DNA of 9,210 nucleotides from Pseudomonadota bacterium (GTDB lineage: Bacteria; Pseudomonadota; Gammaproteobacteria; Burkholderiales; Casimicrobiaceae). The notes under the pieces are model-generated. The model was not told the origin of the DNA. It did not search any database and saw only the letters and a list, made by a program, of their open reading frames with translations. Positions 6,661-9,210 of the stretch are shown in pieces. The stretch's first letter is position 1. Each line of letters begins with the position of its first letter. Location of the stretch: NCBI GenBank assembly GCA_029571495.1, contig JAKPSO010000992.1:1-9210 (forward strand), written 5' to 3'. Made by a program: the position numbers and the translations under genes.

Positions 6661-6699
6661 ACAAAAAAGGCGAGAAGAGAACGCGCCTCATCTCGCCTT
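6661..6699 (-). terminator. Intrinsic terminator downstream of the RND permease gene
   Basis: TCTCGCCTT (6691-6699) pairs with AAGGCGAGA (6667-6675), a 9-pair stem with three further inner G-C/A-T pairs (GAG/CTC) after one T-T mismatch. Read on the minus strand, the stem is followed by T residues (the six A's at 6663-6668 on the plus strand, two of them in the stem), a classic U-tract. It begins 20 bases after the RND stop codon. On the plus strand only CTTATG follows, so it acts in the minus direction. It separates the RND transcript from the DUF1345/NRAMP-like genes. Confidence 0.85.
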
Positions 6700-6719
6700 C
6701 TTATGCCGCGATCAATGCG

Positions 6720-9210
6720 TTACGTGGCGTTTGGTCGCTTCACACGGTACCACGTTGCGTAGATCGCGGGCACCGCGAGGATTGTCAGCGCCGTGGCGAC
6801 GATGAGGCCTGCCATGATGGCCACGGCCATGGGCCCCCAGAGCACGCTGCGCGTGAGGGGAATCATCGCGAGCACGGCAGCAGCCGCGGTCAACACAATT
6901 GGGCGGAAGCGCCGCACCGCGGCCTCCCGCGCGGCAATCCACGCGTGCGTTCCGGTCGCCATATCTTGCTTGATTTGATCGATCAAGATGATCGTGTTGC
7001 GCATGATGATGCCCATGAGCGCGATCACGCCCAGCATCGCGACAAAGCCAAATGGCATCCGGAAGGTCAAGAGTCCGATCGCGACGCCCACGATGCCGAA
7101 CGGCGCAGTGAGCAGCACCATTGACGCCAGCGAGAAGCTTTGCAGTTGCAACATGAGCAACATGAGCCACACAAAAATCATGAGCGGCACCCCCGCACCA
7201 ATCGAACTTTGCGCTTTCACATTTTCTTCGTATGCTCCCCCAGCTTCGATGCGATAGCCCGGTGGCAGCTTCGCACGAATCGCATCGAGTTGCGGATCGA
7301 TTCCCGCTGAAACATCCGGGGCCTGAACGCCTTCGACGATGTCAGAGCGCACGGATAGCGTCGGCACGCGCGAATAACGACGAATGATCGGCTCTTCCAT
7401 GACTTGCTTAACGGTCGCCACTTGCGAGAGCGGAACCGTGCGGCCGCTTGCCGTTGGAATTTGCAAATCTTCGACTTGCGACACGGCAATGCGCTCCGCG
7501 CCTGGGCCGCGCAATACGACGTCGATCAAACGATCACGTTCACGGAATTGCCCAATCGTCGCACCTGACACCGCACCGCCCAACGAGCGCGCGACCGTTA
7601 GTGATGTCACGCCCAATGCACGCGCGCGATCCTGATCAACTTCGACTTGCAGCGCCGGTGTGCGATCCCCCCAGTCAGTGTTGACCTCAATCGTCTTCGG
7701 GTTCTTACGAAGCACAACTGCCACGTCGTCACCAATCGCTTTTAGTTTCGCTATATCCGGGCCGCTCACGCGAAAGATCACCGGATACGCCACTGGCGGT
7801 CCAAGCGGCGTCTTCAACGCACGACCACGCACACCCGGAAACTCGGTATCGAGCGCCTTTTGCAGTTTGGCACTCACACGATTTCGCGCTTCAACACTCT
7901 CCGTGAGAATCAAAGTGTGCGAGAAATTTTGGCGGAACAACTCTTGATTAAGTGACAAGAAATAACGTGGCAACGACATACCGACGCTCGTCACAAAAGT
8001 CTGCACATCTTTGTCTGCCTTCAAGATCGCTTCGAGTTTTTCGACTTGCGCTTCGGTGGCCTTGAAGCTCGCGCCTTCCGGTAGCCACATCTCGACCATC
8101 ACTTCGGTGCGGTCACTCGTCGGGAAGAATTGCTTTTCCGTCAAGCCCATGCCGACGACCCCGACCACCAAACCCGCGAGCGTGATGGCAATCGTGATCC
8201 AGCGATGTGAAATGCACCAGTCGATCATGCTGCGTAGGCGCGTGTAAAACGGCGTGTCGAAGTGCTCATGCGCTTCGCCTTCGACCGTCGCGTTCTTGGG
8301 GCGTTTCAATATCCAATACCCAAAGAGCGGCGTCGCGATGATCGCCGCGAACCACGACAACACGAGCGCAATGGTCGTCACGCTAAACATGTCGAACGTG
8401 TACTCGCCGGTCGACGACTTCGCCGTGGCGATAGGCAAGAAGCCTGCGGCCGTCACGAGCGTACCCGAGAGCATCGGCCACGCGGTGCTCGCGTAAGCAA
8501 ACGTTGCTGCGGCGAACTTGTCGAGCCCCTCCTCCAGTTTGCGCACCATCATTTCGACGACGATCATGGCGTCATCAACGAGCAGCCCGAGCGCGATGAT
8601 GAGCGCCCCCGTCGAAATTCGGTGCAAGTCTATGTGGAACACTTGCATCGTGAAAAACGTCGCGAGCAAAACGAATGGAATCGTCAGTGCAACGACTGCG
8701 CCCGCGCGCCACCCGAGCGACAGGAAACTCACCGCGAGAACGATGGCCACCGCTTCTAAGAGCGATGTCATGAAAGTTCCAACGGCCTGTTTCACGACCT
8801 TCGGTTGATTGCTCACCTGATGAAATTCGATGCCGACGGGCAAGTCGTTCTTGATACGCGTCATCTCGTCGGTCAGTTGCTTGCCAAGCTGCAACACGTC
8901 ACCGTCGCTCTTCATCGAAACTGACAGCGCGATGCTGGGTTTGCCACCGAAGCGAATTGTTTGTACCGGCGGGTCTGCGTAACCACGATAAACGTTCGCG
9001 ATGTCGCCCACGCGAATAGTGCGACCGCCGGAATTGGGCACCGCCAGTTCAAGGTCACGCACTGATTTGACGGAGTCAAAATTGCCGCTTACGCGAAGAG
9101 CGATCGCATTGTCTTTCGTCTGAATGACGCCAGCTGGTGCGACCGCGTTTTGCGCCTGCAATTGCGACGCGATGGAGTTCGCATCAATGCCCAGTGCGCC
9201 AATTTTCGCG
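6720..9210 (-). CDS. RND efflux pump permease subunit (N-terminus beyond the window)
   Basis: The frame is open from the right edge to TAA at 6720-6722 and gives 829 residues. Compared with AcrB-type pumps of about 1,030 residues, roughly the first 190, including helix 1, lie outside the window. The visible part starts in a periplasmic domain (AKIGALGIDANSIASQLQAQ). Helices 2-6 follow from FMTSLLEAVAIVLAVSFLSL, with the proton-relay pair in LGLLVDDAMIVVEMM (the two Asp codons at 8571-8576). The second periplasmic domain contains EKQFFPTSDRTEVMVEMWLP. The last helices include MGIIMRNTIILIDQI and RRFRPIVLTAAAAVLAMIPL. The arginine encoded at 6999-7001 occupies the place of AcrB Lys940. This is the HAE1-like (drug/hydrophobe) rather than heavy-metal pattern, although the substrate cannot be read. 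It uses proton motive force in the inner membrane with a periplasmic adaptor and an outer-membrane channel, neither of which is in the window. The terminator at 6661-6699 marks it as the last gene of its transcript. Confidence 0.95.
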   Translation of the reverse strand, partial: AKIGALGIDANSIASQLQAQNAVAPAGVIQTKDNAIALRVSGNFDSVKSVRDLELAVPNSGGRTIRVGDIANVYRGYADPPVQTIRFGGKPSIALSVSMKSDGDVLQLGKQLTDEMTRIKNDLPVGIEFHQVSNQPKVVKQAVGTFMTSLLEAVAIVLAVSFLSLGWRAGAVVALTIPFVLLATFFTMQVFHIDLHRISTGALIIALGLLVDDAMIVVEMMVRKLEEGLDKFAAATFAYASTAWPMLSGTLVTAAGFLPIATAKSSTGEYTFDMFSVTTIALVLSWFAAIIATPLFGYWILKRPKNATVEGEAHEHFDTPFYTRLRSMIDWCISHRWITIAITLAGLVVGVVGMGLTEKQFFPTSDRTEVMVEMWLPEGASFKATEAQVEKLEAILKADKDVQTFVTSVGMSLPRYFLSLNQELFRQNFSHTLILTESVEARNRVSAKLQKALDTEFPGVRGRALKTPLGPPVAYPVIFRVSGPDIAKLKAIGDDVAVVLRKNPKTIEVNTDWGDRTPALQVEVDQDRARALGVTSLTVARSLGGAVSGATIGQFRERDRLIDVVLRGPGAERIAVSQVEDLQIPTASGRTVPLSQVATVKQVMEEPIIRRYSRVPTLSVRSDIVEGVQAPDVSAGIDPQLDAIRAKLPPGYRIEAGGAYEENVKAQSSIGAGVPLMIFVWLMLLMLQLQSFSLASMVLLTAPFGIVGVAIGLLTFRMPFGFVAMLGVIALMGIIMRNTIILIDQIKQDMATGTHAWIAAREAAVRRFRPIVLTAAAAVLAMIPLTRSVLWGPMAVAIMAGLIVATALTILAVPAIYATWYRVKRPNAT

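Noticed and set aside
9159..9161. A TTG start for the RND gene at 9161
   Set aside because: The frame continues to the window edge with good RND sequence before this codon (GALGIDANSIASQ), so the gene simply starts outside the window.

Overview
The window looks like chromosomal DNA from a GC-rich betaproteobacterium, most likely Burkholderiales. The best evidence is a Bug-type (tripartite tricarboxylate transporter family) periplasmic binding protein, a family greatly expanded in that order. Strong GGAGG-type ribosome sites and Ala/Arg-rich coding also fit. I see no mobile element, CRISPR array, rRNA or tRNA.

Layout from left to right. (1) 1-111 (+) is the last 36 codons of a small membrane protein, probably DUF2788. 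(2) 123-1127 (-) is a complete Bug solute-binding protein, convergent with the first gene. (3) 1128-1501 is a 374-base divergent intergenic region with no gene I can defend. (4) 1502-4427 (+) is a three-gene cluster: a secreted protein of unknown function, an ECF sigma factor, and a single-pass membrane protein with a long Ala/Pro-rich linker and C-terminal ankyrin repeats. The sigma factor and the membrane protein overlap by ATGA, so the membrane protein is a candidate anti-sigma factor of non-standard design. A strong hairpin covers the likely ribosome site of the sigma gene. (5) 4453-5685 (-) is an NRAMP-like transporter whose metal-site motifs differ from classic MntH. (6) 5761-6441 (-) is a DUF1345 membrane protein. 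A possible 39-codon ORF (6438-6557) with a good ribosome site overlaps its start. (7) 6661-6699 holds an intrinsic terminator for the last gene. (8) 6720-9210 (-) is an RND efflux pump permease whose N-terminal part lies beyond the right edge.

How the genes may work together: the cluster at 1502-4427 is best read as one envelope-signalling unit (exported protein, sigma factor, membrane regulator). The minus-strand group 6557-4453 may be one transcript carrying DUF1345 and the NRAMP-like transporter. The RND gene is separated from it by its own terminator and probably belongs to an efflux operon whose adaptor gene is outside the window. The functional links are inferences from order and spacing. 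The most interesting part is the sigma/ankyrin module with its hairpin-controlled start.
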